Source: Candidatus Mycobacterium methanotrophicum (lineage in GTDB: Bacteria; Actinomycetota; Actinomycetes; Mycobacteriales; Mycobacteriaceae). From it: a stretch of 64,000 nt of DNA. This document shows, in pieces, positions 18,846 through 29,205 of this stretch. How positions within the stretch are numbered: position 1 is the first letter of the stretch; each line of letters starts with the position of its first letter. A program made the position numbers and the translations under genes. The stretch spans positions 372,001 to 436,000 of the forward strand of contig NZ_CP097320.1 in NCBI RefSeq assembly GCF_023515995.1, given 5' to 3'. Under the pieces are notes generated by a model. It saw nothing but the letters and a program-made list of their open reading frames with translations, did not search any database and was not told the DNA's origin.

Positions 18846-18960
18846 GCCTCGTCGAGGAAGACGCGCGCGAACGGGTCGTCGACCGCGGGTTCGGGCGCTG
18901 GTCTCCACCGCCCCCGCCGCGGCGACCTGTAGCGTCGTTGCTGCGTGCGAGGCAAGGCCG
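18838..18960 (-). pseudogene. Methyltransferase N-terminal scrap (minus strand)
   Basis: The minus strand reads EPAVDDPFARVFLDEAGPGIW, the substrate-cap region near the N-terminus of LCM-family methyltransferases. It is flanked by frameshifted sequence with no start and no SAM-binding motif. Its opposite orientation to the neighbouring scrap implies an inversion or two decayed genes. Confidence 0.5.
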
Positions 18961-19342
18961 TTGTCGGCGAGCAGCTAGCTCAACGGTGTCGTGGCCGAGC
19001 GCCAGCCGCAGATGGTCAGGCACGCGCCGACATCGTTGCCTTCGCCATGCTAGACGAGAAGCTCTGCTTGCTGGTGATGATCAGGGTGCGCACCCGATGC
19101 CTGCTCGAAGCTGAGCAGCTCGGTACGAAGATCTGCGTTCGTCGGTTCACTAACGTTAGGCATACGGCATTTTCGCGCACGCCACCACCAGCGTCCACCG
19201 ACCGCCAGATAGCCCGACACCGAGATGACCGTCGTCTTCGACTCCGGGCAGAACTCACAGGGGCAACTTCTCGCTGCTCGCGGGAACTAAGCCCGCACTA
19301 TGTGGGATCGGTTCTGGCCGGCGACCGGGCGTTGGGTGCGGG

Positions 19343-19531
19343 ATGTGGGTCCGCATCTTCACCACCGAACAGCGCCGGGTGATCGCGATCGCCGGCAAAC
19401 CCATGCCAGGTCTGCACGCGCTAGCCATTGCTGACGAGACGCTAGATGCAGCGGGCGGAAACACCTTTCACATGTGGAAGGAACCTGCTGACACCGTGAA
19501 CGTGTTGTGTGATCGGTTGGCGCCGCAGTGA
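19343..19531 (+). CDS. Short hypothetical ORF, probable 3' remnant
   Basis: 62 codons with protein-like composition (VRIFTTEQRRVIAIAGKPMP, HALAIADETLDAAGG, TFHMWKEPADTVNVL), ending at a normal stop. It has no ribosome site and no recognised family, and looks like the tail of a larger gene. It lies in the degenerate stretch before the thioredoxin gene. Confidence 0.3.
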   Translation: MWVRIFTTEQRRVIAIAGKPMPGLHALAIADETLDAAGGNTFHMWKEPADTVNVLCDRLAPQ

Positions 19532-19648
19532 GCGGAGTCGGTGGCGGCGGCGATATCCCAAAGCCAAATTCGGAGCACGCCTCGCAGATTCTGGGCGCGG
19601 GTTGGCGACCGCGGGCGGGGTCGATCTCTACCGCTGTCACGGCCGGGC

Positions 19649-20089
19649 CTACTCGGTGGCGCCGTCCGAAAGGGCTTGGTCCAGCCAGGATCTGAGCGCC
19701 GTGACGGAGGCGGCGCCCGCCTGCTGTGCGAGCAGCCGGCCGTGGTCGACGATCAGCAGTGTGGGGACCGCCTGCACCCCGAAACGCCGGGAAACCGCCG
19801 GCGCGGTATCCACGTTGATCTTGACGAGTTTCAGGTCGCCCGCGCGTTCGGTGGCCAACTGTTCGAGCACGGGACTGACCATCCGGCACGGTCCGCACCA
19901 GGGAGCCCATAGGTCCACGAGCACAGGAATCGAAGACTTCTCGACGACCTCGGTGAAATCGTGATCGCCGGCCTCAGCGATCCAGGGCAGCCAGCGGTGA
20001 CACTGGGCGCAGCGTGGTTTTCCCGACCCGGCGACGGGTACTCTGTTGCGCCGCCCACAGTTCGGGCATTGAACGATGTGCGTTTCCAT
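19649..20089 (-). CDS. Thioredoxin with N-terminal zinc ribbon (Trx2/TrxC type)
   Basis: 146-residue disulfide reductase. An N-terminal zinc ribbon (CPNC then CAQC) precedes a classic thioredoxin fold with active site WAPWCGPCRMVSP and the cis-Pro in AVPTLLIV. Zinc-ribbon thioredoxins are associated with oxidative and heat stress. The ATG follows AAGGAAAG, 12 bases after the ClpB-like gene, so the two are one unit. A thioredoxin beside a Clp gene recalls the transmissible heat-resistance loci of other bacteria, which also carry such a pair. Confidence 0.92.
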   Translation of the reverse strand: METHIVQCPNCGRRNRVPVAGSGKPRCAQCHRWLPWIAEAGDHDFTEVVEKSSIPVLVDLWAPWCGPCRMVSPVLEQLATERAGDLKLVKINVDTAPAVSRRFGVQAVPTLLIVDHGRLLAQQAGAASVTALRSWLDQALSDGATE

Positions 20090-20101
20090 GTGCTGCTTTC
20101 C

Positions 20102-20530
20102 TTAGGTGGCCAGCGCCGGCTCCGAACAGCTCACAGCCAGTTCGCCGTTGGCCACGTTGACTTGGATCTTGGCGCCCGCCACGATGTCGCCGCGCAGCAG
20201 GGCCCGACCGATGCAGGTTTGCGCCTCGCGGGCAATGTGGCAGCGCAACGGCCGGGCGCCGTAGACAGGGCCGTCCTTCTTCAACGCCTGATAGGGCGCC
20301 TCGGGTGTGGCAGGGGTGACCCGCTGGTTGCCACGCACCGCGGTTAACGCCTTCAGGAACGATTCGCGGGTGATCCCGTGGGAAGCCAGGATGCGCCCGG
20401 CGGCGGCTGCCGATCCCTCCTTGGCTAGCATCAGCACCAGATGCTCGACCGAGATGTAGGAGTCCTCGAGCCGCTTGGCTTCCCGTTCCGCGGTCTCCAG
20501 CAGCCTGCCCAGGAGCGCCGAAGTCATCAC
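20102..20530 (-). pseudogene. ClpB-like remnant: N-domain fused to C-terminus
   Basis: A continuous 142-codon frame joins part of a ClpB N-domain (AKRLEDSYISVEHLVLMLAK, then LTAVRGNQRVTPATPEAPYQ) to the extreme C-terminus of ClpB (PVYGARPLRCHIAREAQTCI, then GRALLRGDIVAGAKIQVNVA). Both AAA+ ATPase modules, about 700 residues, are missing at the joint ALKK/DGPVYG. It may still be translated, since the frame is intact and coupled to thioredoxin, but cannot be a disaggregase. It begins exactly where the Rv2629-like remnant ends. Confidence 0.8.
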
Positions 20531-20539
20531 CTGTCCCCT

Positions 20540-21014
20540 CCAGCCGGCGGTGACCGGCTTGTGGACCGGATAGCCACCGCCGTCGACGCTCCTGGACCTG
20601 ATGGTGTCGTCCTGATAAGCATCACGTCCGCACCGGCGTGGTCCACCGTGGCGAATACATAGTGGGTCGCCGCATCTCGAGTTCTATCAACGGCACGATC
20701 TAGGGGTAATCCGACCAGCGGGTGACCGGGGCTGCCGGTGGGCTGATCAGGTATTCGTCGACAAGTATTTGCTCGCGGGTCGCGATCAGCGCGCGCCCGC
20801 GCCGACCCATAGCCGGTCGATGGTGTAGGACGGCATCGTCGAGCCTGTCGATGACTTCAGCGTCTGTTCCCTGTTCCTCGAGATGTTTACGAAGATCGCG
20901 CCATTTCGCTTCGAGTTGCTCGACAGCATCCAGACTGTCGTGCGAATCATCGAAAAAGACCGAGGCGAACGGACCTTGCGCGTTGACCAGCGACCGGAGG
21001 CGTTGTGATCGCAT
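20540..21014 (-). pseudogene. Rv2629-like dormancy protein remnant
   Basis: The first 104 codons closely follow Rv2629 of M. tuberculosis (a DosR-regulon protein): MRSQRLRSLVNAQGPFASVF, then FDDSHDSLDAVEQLEAKWRD, then ALIATREQILVDEYLISPP. A TAG then interrupts at YP*. Homology continues past it in shifted frames (VPLIELEMRRPT; GYPVHKPVTAGW as expected residues) to about 20540, where it meets the ClpB-like start. About three quarters of the gene is gone. AGGGACGG precedes the ATG. Confidence 0.75.
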
Positions 21015-21377
21015 TGCCGTCCCTGCTTTCTGCCGTGGCTTGTCGGGGTATGTGGCTGCTTTTCGCCAACGGTATGAAACGCGACAATGGCGTAGGGCGA
21101 GCCGTTAGCCACCAAATGGAGGTCTTAGGTCCCGATCACTGGTTCTGACCAGGCACTCAGTAACACGGGAGACCTACTTCTTCCGGTGGCGGCTCGCATC
21201 GTAAATACCGATAACCGCCTCCACAGGGAATGTGGCGGCAAGAACCACAGCGACCGGCGGCCCATTCACGGCGTTGCAATCATCCCCTCGCAGAGACCAG
21301 AGGGTCGACAGTCCTTGGCGCAAACGGCGCCCAAGGTTCGCTGACGCAGAGGGTGAGGTCGACCGTTGGCGCAGTAG
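21015..21377. other. Intergenic region upstream of the Rv2629-like remnant
   Basis: This holds the DosR-box-like palindrome at 21117-21136 and little else that is certain. A minus-strand frame of 92 codons (21174-21452) is open but has no recognised family, and its 5' end overlaps the VapB remnant in antisense, so I do not call it a gene. Confidence 0.4.
21117..21136 (-). promoter_or_regulatory. DosR (DevR) box-like palindrome
   Basis: Read on the minus strand the site is ATCGGGACCTAAGACCTCCA. Compared with the known 20-base dormancy box it agrees at 15 positions, including the GGGAC half and the central TAA. It lies 103 bases upstream of the Rv2629-like start, in the right orientation. Rv2629 is DosR-controlled in M. 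tuberculosis. Confidence 0.55.
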
Positions 21378-21578
21378 ATCGCTCGCGACACCCACCGCAC
21401 CCTGAGCGAGACGATCGCCGACCTCATGCGTCGAGGATTGGGTCACGGCCACTGCGCTGAGGTGTCTCGAAGTGTGAGAACGGGGTTGCCGGTGGTCACG
21501 CTTGGCGCCGTGGTGACATCCGAGCGGGTGAGGTCCTTAGAGGAGGAACGACGACACTGCTCGACGCCGATGTCCTGA
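21378..21578 (+). pseudogene. VapB-type antitoxin remnant
   Basis: A frame without a start (a TAG lies just before 21378) encodes a helix like a ribbon-helix-helix tail (ARDTHRTLSETIADLMRRGL) and the VapB C-terminal signature GLPVVTLGAVVTSERVRSLE. The 3' end overlaps the VapC remnant as in real vapBC operons. The N-terminal DNA-binding strand is missing. Confidence 0.55.
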
Positions 21579-21947
21579 CCGCGCTGGTGGTGGCCGATCA
21601 CATTCACCACGAACCGGCGCAGGACTGGCTGTCGTCAACCGGGGTAGCGTTTGCCTCTTGCCCGATGACACACGGCGGCCTGCTACGCCTGCTGCTCAGG
21701 GAAGGGCAGACGTCGGATGTGGCACGAGAGCTCATCGTCGCGATCACCGCGGATCAGCGGCACGAATTCTGGCCGGACAGCGTCTCGTTCGCCGATGTCG
21801 ACCTTGCCGGCGTTATCGGTCATCGACAGGGTGACCGACGCATATCTGGCGCAGCTGGCTCGAATGCACAATGGTCGACCCGCCACCTTCGATCCTGGGC
21901 TCGCGCAACTCCACAGCGACGCTGCAGAACTCGTGGCGACCGCATGA
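21551..21947 (+). pseudogene. VapC-type PIN-domain toxin remnant
   Basis: PIN-domain ribonuclease toxin: TLLDADVLTALVVADHIHHE carries the first acidic residue, and FWPDSVSFADVDLAGVIGHR then VTDAYLAQLARMHNGRPATF the later ones. GGAGGA lies 4-5 bases before an ACG at 21551 where ATG or GTG is expected, so the start codon appears mutated. A one-base insertion near 21832 shifts the frame. The catalytic Asp positions are otherwise largely present. Confidence 0.65.
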
Positions 21948-22002
21948 GCTGCTGCGGCTGGTGCCCTCGATATCTGACGGCGCCGGGCTAGAGTCCCAAG
22001 CT

Positions 22003-22992
22003 ATGCGTTTCGGACTTTTCATCCCCCAGGGCTGGCGGCTGGATCTGGCCGGCATCGACGTCGACAAGCACTGGCCGGTGATGCGCGACTTGGCGGCCTA
22101 CGCCGACGGCGGCGCGTGGGACTCGCTGTGGGTTTACGACCACTTCCACACCGTGCCGATGCCGACCGCCGAAGCCACCCACGAGGCGTGGTCGCTGATG
22201 TCGGCCTACGCGGCGACGACGTCGCGGATCAAGCTCGGCCAGATGTGCACGGCCATGAGTTACCGCAATCCGGTCTACCTGGCGAAGGTGGTGGCCACCG
22301 CCGACATCATCTCGGGTGGGCGTATCCAGATGGGCATCGGCGGTGGCTGGTACGAACACGAATGGCGCGCATACGGTTACGGATTCCCGTCGGCGGGAGT
22401 GCGGTTGGCCCGCTTGGACGAAGGCGTGCAGATTATGCGCGACGCCTGGCGCGACGGCAAGGTCAGTTTCGCCGGTAGGCACTACCAGGTCGACGGCGCG
22501 ATCGTCGCTCCGAAGCCTTTGCAGGCCGGCGGTATTCCGCTGTGGATCGCCGGCGGTGGCGAGAAGGTGACGTTGCGCATTGCGGCGAAGTACGCGCGGT
22601 ACACCAACTTCACACCCCAGCCCGCCGGGTTTGCGCACAAGTCCGAAGTGCTTGCGGGGCATTGCCGCGCCGTCGGCGCCGACTACGACGCGATCGTGCG
22701 CTCGGTCAACGTCAATACCGTGATCGGCGCCTCGGATGCCGACGTCAAAGACCGGTTGCGGCGCGTCCGCGACCGGCTTGTCGGCTACATACCGCAATCC
22801 GCGGCCGACGCGATGATCCGCGGCGTCACCGGACCCGAATCGGCATCCGGCACCGCCGAACAGGTCATCGAGCGGCTGCAGCAGCTGCGCGGGCTGGGCT
22901 GCGAGTATGTCATCTGCTACTTCCCGGAGGCCGCATACGACCGTTCCGGCGTCGAGCTGTTCGAGAGGGAAGTGATTCCCGCGCTGAGTTAG
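22003..22992 (+). CDS. LLM-class (luciferase-like) F420-dependent oxidoreductase
   Basis: 329-residue TIM-barrel flavin/F420 oxidoreductase: MRFGLFIPQGWRLDL, LWVYDHFHTVP, ISGGRIQMGIGGGWYEHEW and PLQAGGIPLWIAGGGEKVTL are classic luciferase-family segments. Mycobacteria use F420 with many of these. The ATG at 22003 is chosen because the family starts MRFG; the frame is open 44 codons upstream through the VapC remnant. It ends overlapping the next, convergent gene. The substrate is unknown. Confidence 0.88.
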   Translation: MRFGLFIPQGWRLDLAGIDVDKHWPVMRDLAAYADGGAWDSLWVYDHFHTVPMPTAEATHEAWSLMSAYAATTSRIKLGQMCTAMSYRNPVYLAKVVATADIISGGRIQMGIGGGWYEHEWRAYGYGFPSAGVRLARLDEGVQIMRDAWRDGKVSFAGRHYQVDGAIVAPKPLQAGGIPLWIAGGGEKVTLRIAAKYARYTNFTPQPAGFAHKSEVLAGHCRAVGADYDAIVRSVNVNTVIGASDADVKDRLRRVRDRLVGYIPQSAADAMIRGVTGPESASGTAEQVIERLQQLRGLGCEYVICYFPEAAYDRSGVELFEREVIPALS

Positions 22993-23282
22993 ACGTCGCT
23001 GGTGGTGTACCTAGTCTTGACCGGCGGGGCGGCCAGCAATGGGGGCAGCTGCGTCAGCTCGCCTGCGCCGGCGCGAAACCTGCGATAGGCCTCGTCGTGG
23101 TCGAGCGAATCCCACAGCTCGTAGATGAGCCAGTGCGCCTCGTCGTCCTCGTCGATGAGCACGTCGGTTTGCAGATTCCCGTCGAACGCCCGGGTGTCTT
23201 GCAGTGCGCGGCCCATGAGTTCGCGCCCCGCGGCGACCTCGCCGGGCTTGAACCTGAGTTCGAGTATCACCGTGACAGCCAT
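22989..23282 (-). CDS. Dimeric alpha-beta barrel (antibiotic-monooxygenase-like) protein
   Basis: 97-residue protein with the small ferredoxin-like fold of the ABM superfamily: VILELRFKPGEVAAGRELM strand-helix, AHWLIYELWDSLDHDEAYRR with the conserved W/L/H pattern. Such proteins range from heme-degrading and quinol monooxygenases to non-enzymes. The ATG at 23282 is preferred; a TTG three codons earlier is possible. Its stop overlaps that of the convergent oxidoreductase. Confidence 0.7.
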   Translation of the reverse strand: MAVTVILELRFKPGEVAAGRELMGRALQDTRAFDGNLQTDVLIDEDDEAHWLIYELWDSLDHDEAYRRFRAGAGELTQLPPLLAAPPVKTRYTTSDV

Positions 23283-23350
23283 GGTCGCCAAGATAACCCA
23301 CGGGCTGCCGCGCGCTCACCGGGCGCCGCGTCGGCGAGCATCGTGTCGCT

Positions 23351-25000
23351 TCAGATTGCCGGGCCCAGCAGGTCGTCGGCGTCGCGGATGGCATAGCCGT
23401 ATCCCTGCTCGGCCAGAAACCGTTGCCGGTGCGCGGCGTACTCGGCGTCCAGGCTGTCGCGGGCCACCACCGAGTAGAACACCGCCCCGCCGCCGCTGGC
23501 CTTCGGTCGCAGTAGCCGGCCCAGCCGCTGCGCCTCCTCCTGTCGAGAGCCAAATGTGCCCGAAACCTGCACGGCCACAGCAGCTTCTGGAAGATCAATG
23601 GAGAAATTGGCGACCTTGGACACCACCAGCGTGTTCACTTCACCGCGGCGGAAAGCGTCGAACAGCGCCTCGCGCTCGGCGGTCTTGGTCGAGCCCTGGA
23701 TCACCGGGGCGTCCAGCACCTCGCCCAGCTCGTCGAGCTGGTCCAGGTAGGCGCCGATCACCAACGTCGGCTCACCGGGATGGCGGCTTAAGATCGAGCG
23801 GACCACCGCGATCTTCGAGTGGGCCGTCGAGCAGACTCGGTAACGCTCGTCGGCTTCGGCGGTGGCGTAGCGCATCCGCTCGTTGTCGGTCAGCGTGACC
23901 CGTACCTCGATGCATTCCGCCGGCGCGATCCAGCCTTGTGCCTCGATGTCTTTCCACGGCGCGTCGTAGCGTTTCGGGCCGATTAGGCTGAACACGTCAC
24001 CCTCGCGGCCGTCCTCGCGGATCAGCGTGGCCGTCAACCCCAGCCGCCGCCGAGACTGCAGATCAGCGGTCATCCGGAACACCGGCGCCGGCAGCAGGTG
24101 CACCTCGTCGTAAACGATCAACCCCCAGTCACGGCTGTCGAACAGCTCCAGGTGGCGGTACTCGCCCTTGGTGCGACGGGTGATCACTTGATAGGTGGCG
24201 ATGGTGACCGGGCGGATTTCCTTGCGTTCCCCGGAGTATTCGCCGATCTCGTCTTCGCTCAGCGACGTGCGGGCGATCAGTTCGCGTTTCCACTGCCGGC
24301 CTGCGACGGTGTTGGTGACCAGAATCAGCGTCGTCGCGCTGGCTTTCGCCATGGCTGCCGCGCCGACAAGTGTCTTGCCCGCCCCGCAGGGCAGGACCAC
24401 CACACCTGATCCGCCCGCCCAGAACGAGTCGGCGGCCATCTCCTGGTAGTCGCGCAGATGCCAGCCGTCCTGCCGCAGGCTGATCGGGTGTGCTTCGCCG
24501 TCGACATAGCCGGCCAGATCCTCAGCGGGCCAGCCGATCTTGAGCAGCATCTGCTTGATCCGGCCCCGTTCGCTGGGATGCACGACGACCGTGTCGTCGT
24601 CGATCCGCGCGCCCAGCATTGGTGCAATCTTCTTGTGACGCAACACTTCCTCGAGCACCGCACGGTCCATGCTGACCAGCGTCAGACCATGGGCCGGGTT
24701 CTTGACCAGTTGCAGCCGCCCGTAGCGGGCCATGGTGTCGACGATGTCGACCAGCAGCGGCTGCGGGACGGCGTAGCGGGAGTAGCTGACGAGCGCATCG
24801 ACCACCTGCTCAGCGTCGTGGCCCGCGGCGCGCGCGTTCCACAGTGCCAGCGGGGTGATGCGGTAGGTGTGCACATGCTCGGGTGCGCGCTCCAGCTCGG
24901 CGAACGGCGCGATCGCTGTGCGCGCAGCACCGGCAAGCTCATGGTCAACTTCGAGCAGCACGGTCTTATCGGATTGCACGATCAACGGCCCGTTAGGCAT
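23351..25000 (-). CDS. ercc3: XPB/ERCC3-type DNA helicase
   Basis: 549-residue superfamily 2 helicase related to eukaryotic XPB, a 3'-5' ATP-dependent DNA helicase. It shows Walker A in LPCGAGKTLVGAAAM, the DEVH box in VYDEVHLLPAP, motif III in GLTATLIREDG and motif VI in SRQEEAQRLGRLLRPK. The ATG at 25000 (MPNGPLIVQSDKTVLL) is preferred, because the upstream codons fall in a 48-base repeat. It follows its accessory gene Rv0862c. Confidence 0.95.
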   Translation of the reverse strand: MPNGPLIVQSDKTVLLEVDHELAGAARTAIAPFAELERAPEHVHTYRITPLALWNARAAGHDAEQVVDALVSYSRYAVPQPLLVDIVDTMARYGRLQLVKNPAHGLTLVSMDRAVLEEVLRHKKIAPMLGARIDDDTVVVHPSERGRIKQMLLKIGWPAEDLAGYVDGEAHPISLRQDGWHLRDYQEMAADSFWAGGSGVVVLPCGAGKTLVGAAAMAKASATTLILVTNTVAGRQWKRELIARTSLSEDEIGEYSGERKEIRPVTIATYQVITRRTKGEYRHLELFDSRDWGLIVYDEVHLLPAPVFRMTADLQSRRRLGLTATLIREDGREGDVFSLIGPKRYDAPWKDIEAQGWIAPAECIEVRVTLTDNERMRYATAEADERYRVCSTAHSKIAVVRSILSRHPGEPTLVIGAYLDQLDELGEVLDAPVIQGSTKTAEREALFDAFRRGEVNTLVVSKVANFSIDLPEAAVAVQVSGTFGSRQEEAQRLGRLLRPKASGGGAVFYSVVARDSLDAEYAAHRQRFLAEQGYGYAIRDADDLLGPAI

Positions 25001-25003
25001 AGA

Positions 25004-25051
25004 GCGCCGCTCCTCCCCATCGCTGCGCTCTGGATCGTCGCCGGCGCGCAT
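25004..25051. repeat. 48-bp direct repeat, copy 1
   Basis: Shares 45 of 48 bases with 25083-25130, starting GCGCCGCTCCTCC and ending CGCCGGCGCGCAT. It sits just upstream of the ercc3 start. It looks like a small dispersed GC-rich mycobacterial repeat. Confidence 0.85.
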
Positions 25052-25079
25052 AGCGACCCATTATTTCGTCCCCTGACAT

Positions 25080-27374
25080 CTAGCGCCGCTCCTCCGCATC
25101 GCTGCGCTCTGGGCCGTCGCCGGCGCGCATCACCGAGGTGATGCGGTGGATGGCGAACTCGCGTGCGCGTCCCGAAGCGGAATCGAACGCCACCAGCTGC
25201 CCGCCGGCCACGGTGATAGGCGACACCACCCGCTGGGTGGCGACCCCGGCGGCGTCGACGTAGCCAATGACCACGGTGTCCTGCCGGTGGGCGGCACGTT
25301 GTAGTAGCGACATGGCCACCGCCGGGTCAATCCGGACATTGCCGAACGGCGCGGTGGTCACCTTTCGCAGCACCGCGACGACCGCGCTCAGGCTTTCCCC
25401 GCTCGGGCGCGCGATAGTCCGGCGCACCCGACGACGCTGTGGCGTGGGCACTCGGGCTCTGCGGGCCCGGATGTCGACGATCGTGCCGGTGGAGTCCTCG
25501 GCGGCTGGGGCGAAGCCGGCATCCTGCAAGGCCGCGAGCACTTCGCTGATCGGCGCACGGGAGATCGCCACCGTCGGGGCCAGCACCCGCAGATCCAGCG
25601 CTCGGGTCTCGGCGGAAGCCGCCGCCTGGGCGAGCAGCGTCGGGTCTTCGCATCGCACGAACGACGCGGACATGCCGATCCTCAGCTGCCCGTGCCGGCG
25701 TGCCACATCGTCGATCAGGTAGGTCAGCCCTTGCGGCACAGGGGTTTTGGAGTGCTTGTCGAACATCGAGTGCAACGAGTCGGCGGTTTTGCCGATGTCC
25801 AGCGCATGCCGGATCGATTGCTCGCTGACGCGGTACACCATCGCGGTGCCCGCCGACTCGACGGTGGCCACCGCCGCCAGCTCCTCGGCGAGATGACGCT
25901 CGAGCGGCCCGGGGACCACGACCGTCAGGTCGGCCTGAACCAGGAAGTGGTCGACCGGCGCGGGTAAGGCATGCGCCATCGCGTCGACAACGTCGGCGTC
26001 GCCGTCCGCTGTGCCGTGGTCAACCAACGCGCGGCCCGGCGTGCTGATCGCGCCGCGGCCCACCAGACCGACCAGGTGCGCCTCTTCCAGTAGGTCCGCC
26101 ACTTGCGCGGGCTGTAGCCGCTTGGCCCAGCGCGGCCGTCGCCAGATCAGCGCCGCCGACGCGGTGCTCTTGTCCACTGCCGCACCGGCCGGCAGCTCGG
26201 CCAGCATGTCCAGCAGCAGCCGGCGGTCCAGCGGGGCCGCCGTCGAGTACAGCGAATCTGAAAGCGCCGCATACGGTTTGGCGTCAGGTCCGCGAGTCCC
26301 GATCAACGCCGGGCGGGCCGGCAGATCAAGCCAGGTGCTGGCCAGCAGATACCAGCGCTCGGCGGCGGACCCTTCGGTGAACCGGTCGGCGGCCACCGTC
26401 GGCGCCCAGTAGGGCACCTCACCGCTGACCGGTTGCGGATCGGGCAGCCCACTGGCGATCAAGCCTGCAGCGGCGGCCAGCTCAAGGATCAGGCCCAGCC
26501 GGCTTTCGTCGATGCCGGTCGCCTTTGCCATGCGCCTGACCTCACGCACTCCTAACCCGCCGCTGCGCAGCTCGGAAATTGGTGCCGACCCGAGTGTTTG
26601 TAGCAGCACATCGATTTCGCGTAGCAAGTCGATGACCGCGCCCGCGGCTGCGGCGTCGGCGTCGGCGGATGTAGTGGTGGCAACTACGGGATCGGGCGCG
26701 GTCAGCTGCACCGGCCCCGGTTGCTCGCCGCGCAGCACCTGCCCGACGTGGCGCGGCAGGATCACGGTGTCGGCGTCGCTTCGGCGCAGGAGCCCCATCG
26801 CGAGTAGCTGTGGTACCGGCCGATCCGCCGGAGCGCCGGGGGCGGCATCGCGAGTGCGCCCCAGCGGCGACCCGTCCTGCAGCTTGCCCAGCAGTTCCCG
26901 CTGTGGCTCGTTGAGGCCGTCGATCAGCTCGGCAATCTGCTCGGCGCTGGCCGACGCGTCTTCCAGAGTCACTTGCCCTGGATGCCAAGGCAGTCCGGCA
27001 GCGGCGTCGGGGGCGGCTCGCAATTCGGCGTCCCCCCAAACCAGGGCGCGCTGCTTGAGGTCGTCGAGTGCGTCGAGCACGTCGGATTCGGGCGCCCGAC
27101 CGTCGATCAGGGCGAGCAACTTGGCTACGGGCACCGACCCGCTGTCCGCGTGCAGAACCAGCAGCGCGTCGATCACCGCAAGCCGCAGGAAGTCCAGTTC
27201 GTCGGTGGCGGCCGTGACTGACTGTCGGGCCTGGGCGCGGGCGGCCAAGGCCGCGATGCTTCCCGGCGGCGGCTGAGCAAGGTCGGGCCGCAGCTCCAGA
27301 AGACGGATCAGCCGCTCGTCGGGCAAGTCGGCCAGCCAGGACCCCAGCGGGATGCCCGGGGTTTGTTGCGTCAT
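25080..27374 (-). CDS. Helicase-associated protein (Rv0862c-like)
   Basis: 764-residue protein of the mycobacterial family next to ercc3. The middle has helix-rich segments with winged-helix character. Residues near the C-terminus carry a helicase C-terminal-like domain ([20 protein letters not shown]) and a WYL-like strand set ([20 protein letters not shown]). It probably partners the XPB helicase in DNA repair, inferred from conserved adjacency. The ATG at 27374 ([20 protein letters not shown]) is preferred; upstream codons are low quality. The extreme C-terminus comes from a repeat. Confidence 0.85.
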   Translation of the reverse strand: MTQQTPGIPLGSWLADLPDERLIRLLELRPDLAQPPPGSIAALAARAQARQSVTAATDELDFLRLAVIDALLVLHADSGSVPVAKLLALIDGRAPESDVLDALDDLKQRALVWGDAELRAAPDAAAGLPWHPGQVTLEDASASAEQIAELIDGLNEPQRELLGKLQDGSPLGRTRDAAPGAPADRPVPQLLAMGLLRRSDADTVILPRHVGQVLRGEQPGPVQLTAPDPVVATTTSADADAAAAGAVIDLLREIDVLLQTLGSAPISELRSGGLGVREVRRMAKATGIDESRLGLILELAAAAGLIASGLPDPQPVSGEVPYWAPTVAADRFTEGSAAERWYLLASTWLDLPARPALIGTRGPDAKPYAALSDSLYSTAAPLDRRLLLDMLAELPAGAAVDKSTASAALIWRRPRWAKRLQPAQVADLLEEAHLVGLVGRGAISTPGRALVDHGTADGDADVVDAMAHALPAPVDHFLVQADLTVVVPGPLERHLAEELAAVATVESAGTAMVYRVSEQSIRHALDIGKTADSLHSMFDKHSKTPVPQGLTYLIDDVARRHGQLRIGMSASFVRCEDPTLLAQAAASAETRALDLRVLAPTVAISRAPISEVLAALQDAGFAPAAEDSTGTIVDIRARRARVPTPQRRRVRRTIARPSGESLSAVVAVLRKVTTAPFGNVRIDPAVAMSLLQRAAHRQDTVVIGYVDAAGVATQRVVSPITVAGGQLVAFDSASGRAREFAIHRITSVMRAGDGPERSDAEERR
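25083..25130. repeat. 48-bp direct repeat, copy 2, coding for the end of the upstream gene
   Basis: Second copy, 79 bases from the first. It encodes the last residues of the Rv0862c-like protein ([16 protein letters not shown]), so the repeat replaced or extended the native C-terminus. Confidence 0.85.
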
Positions 27375-27484
27375 TGCTGACCAGCGTAAAGCAGTCGCAG
27401 GGGAAGGCCTTGCGAGGCGGCGGGCTGATGTGGACGCAAGAGCCGGGCCGTCGTCACTGGGCAACACCTGTCAGAATGGGACGC

Positions 27485-27685
27485 GTGGCTAACAACGCTG
27501 ACAACAAAGCGCAGAAGACCCGTTACGTCGACAAAGGCTGGCCGACGACCGATCCAGACGACCACGCGGTCAGCGAACTGGCAACCGATCGGACCGGCGC
27601 ACTGTCTCCCTACGGCGACGTGGTCTTTCCGCTGCCAGCCGAGGAGCTGCCTTATCTACATCCCGTCACGGAAGTCAACCGCTAG
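27485..27685 (+). CDS. Small conserved hypothetical (Rv0863-like)
   Basis: 66-residue hydrophilic protein ([20 protein letters not shown], then [20 protein letters not shown]). It is divergent from the Rv0862c-like gene, as Rv0863 is in M. tuberculosis. The GTG at 27485 is preferred; an ATG three codons earlier is possible. Function unknown. Confidence 0.75.
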   Translation: MANNADNKAQKTRYVDKGWPTTDPDDHAVSELATDRTGALSPYGDVVFPLPAEELPYLHPVTEVNR

Positions 27686-27697
27686 GCGGCGCGTCGG

Positions 27698-28990
<1,293 letters not shown>

Positions 28991-29205
28991 GGATGGAGCT
29001 CGGCGCTATAGGCGAGAAAGGCCACCGCTCAGGAAGATTCGGCTAGGCCGCGGATGACGCTAGCGGGTGAGCGCGGCGGAGTCATTTTTTGCCGAATTCG
29101 GCGTTTCGCTTCCCGTCGACGCAAAAAACGCCAGGAAGCCGCCTCATCCGTGCAGGTCGCGAGGCCCCGACATTAAGCTGTTGCCGTCCTGTGATCAATC
29201 CGTTA

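Larger units (their letters stand above)
18321..19342. other. Gene-poor degenerate stretch
   Basis: About 1 kb with no intact gene. Apart from methyltransferase scraps at 18690-18960, the only hint is a minus-strand phrase near 18430-18520 (SIAANAAGPLIGAPVARLVAG), which could be a membrane-protein tail. The many frames open here are short and low in complexity. I see no promoter, RNA gene or repeat. Confidence 0.5.

Noticed and set aside
21174..21452. 92-codon minus-strand frame upstream of the DosR-like box
   Set aside because: No family, no ribosome site, and its 5' part lies antisense to the VapB remnant. Kept only as a possibility.
25004..25130. The two 48-base repeats considered as mobile-element ends or CRISPR
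   Set aside because: Only two copies in direct orientation with a 31-base spacer; no transposase or cas gene nearby.
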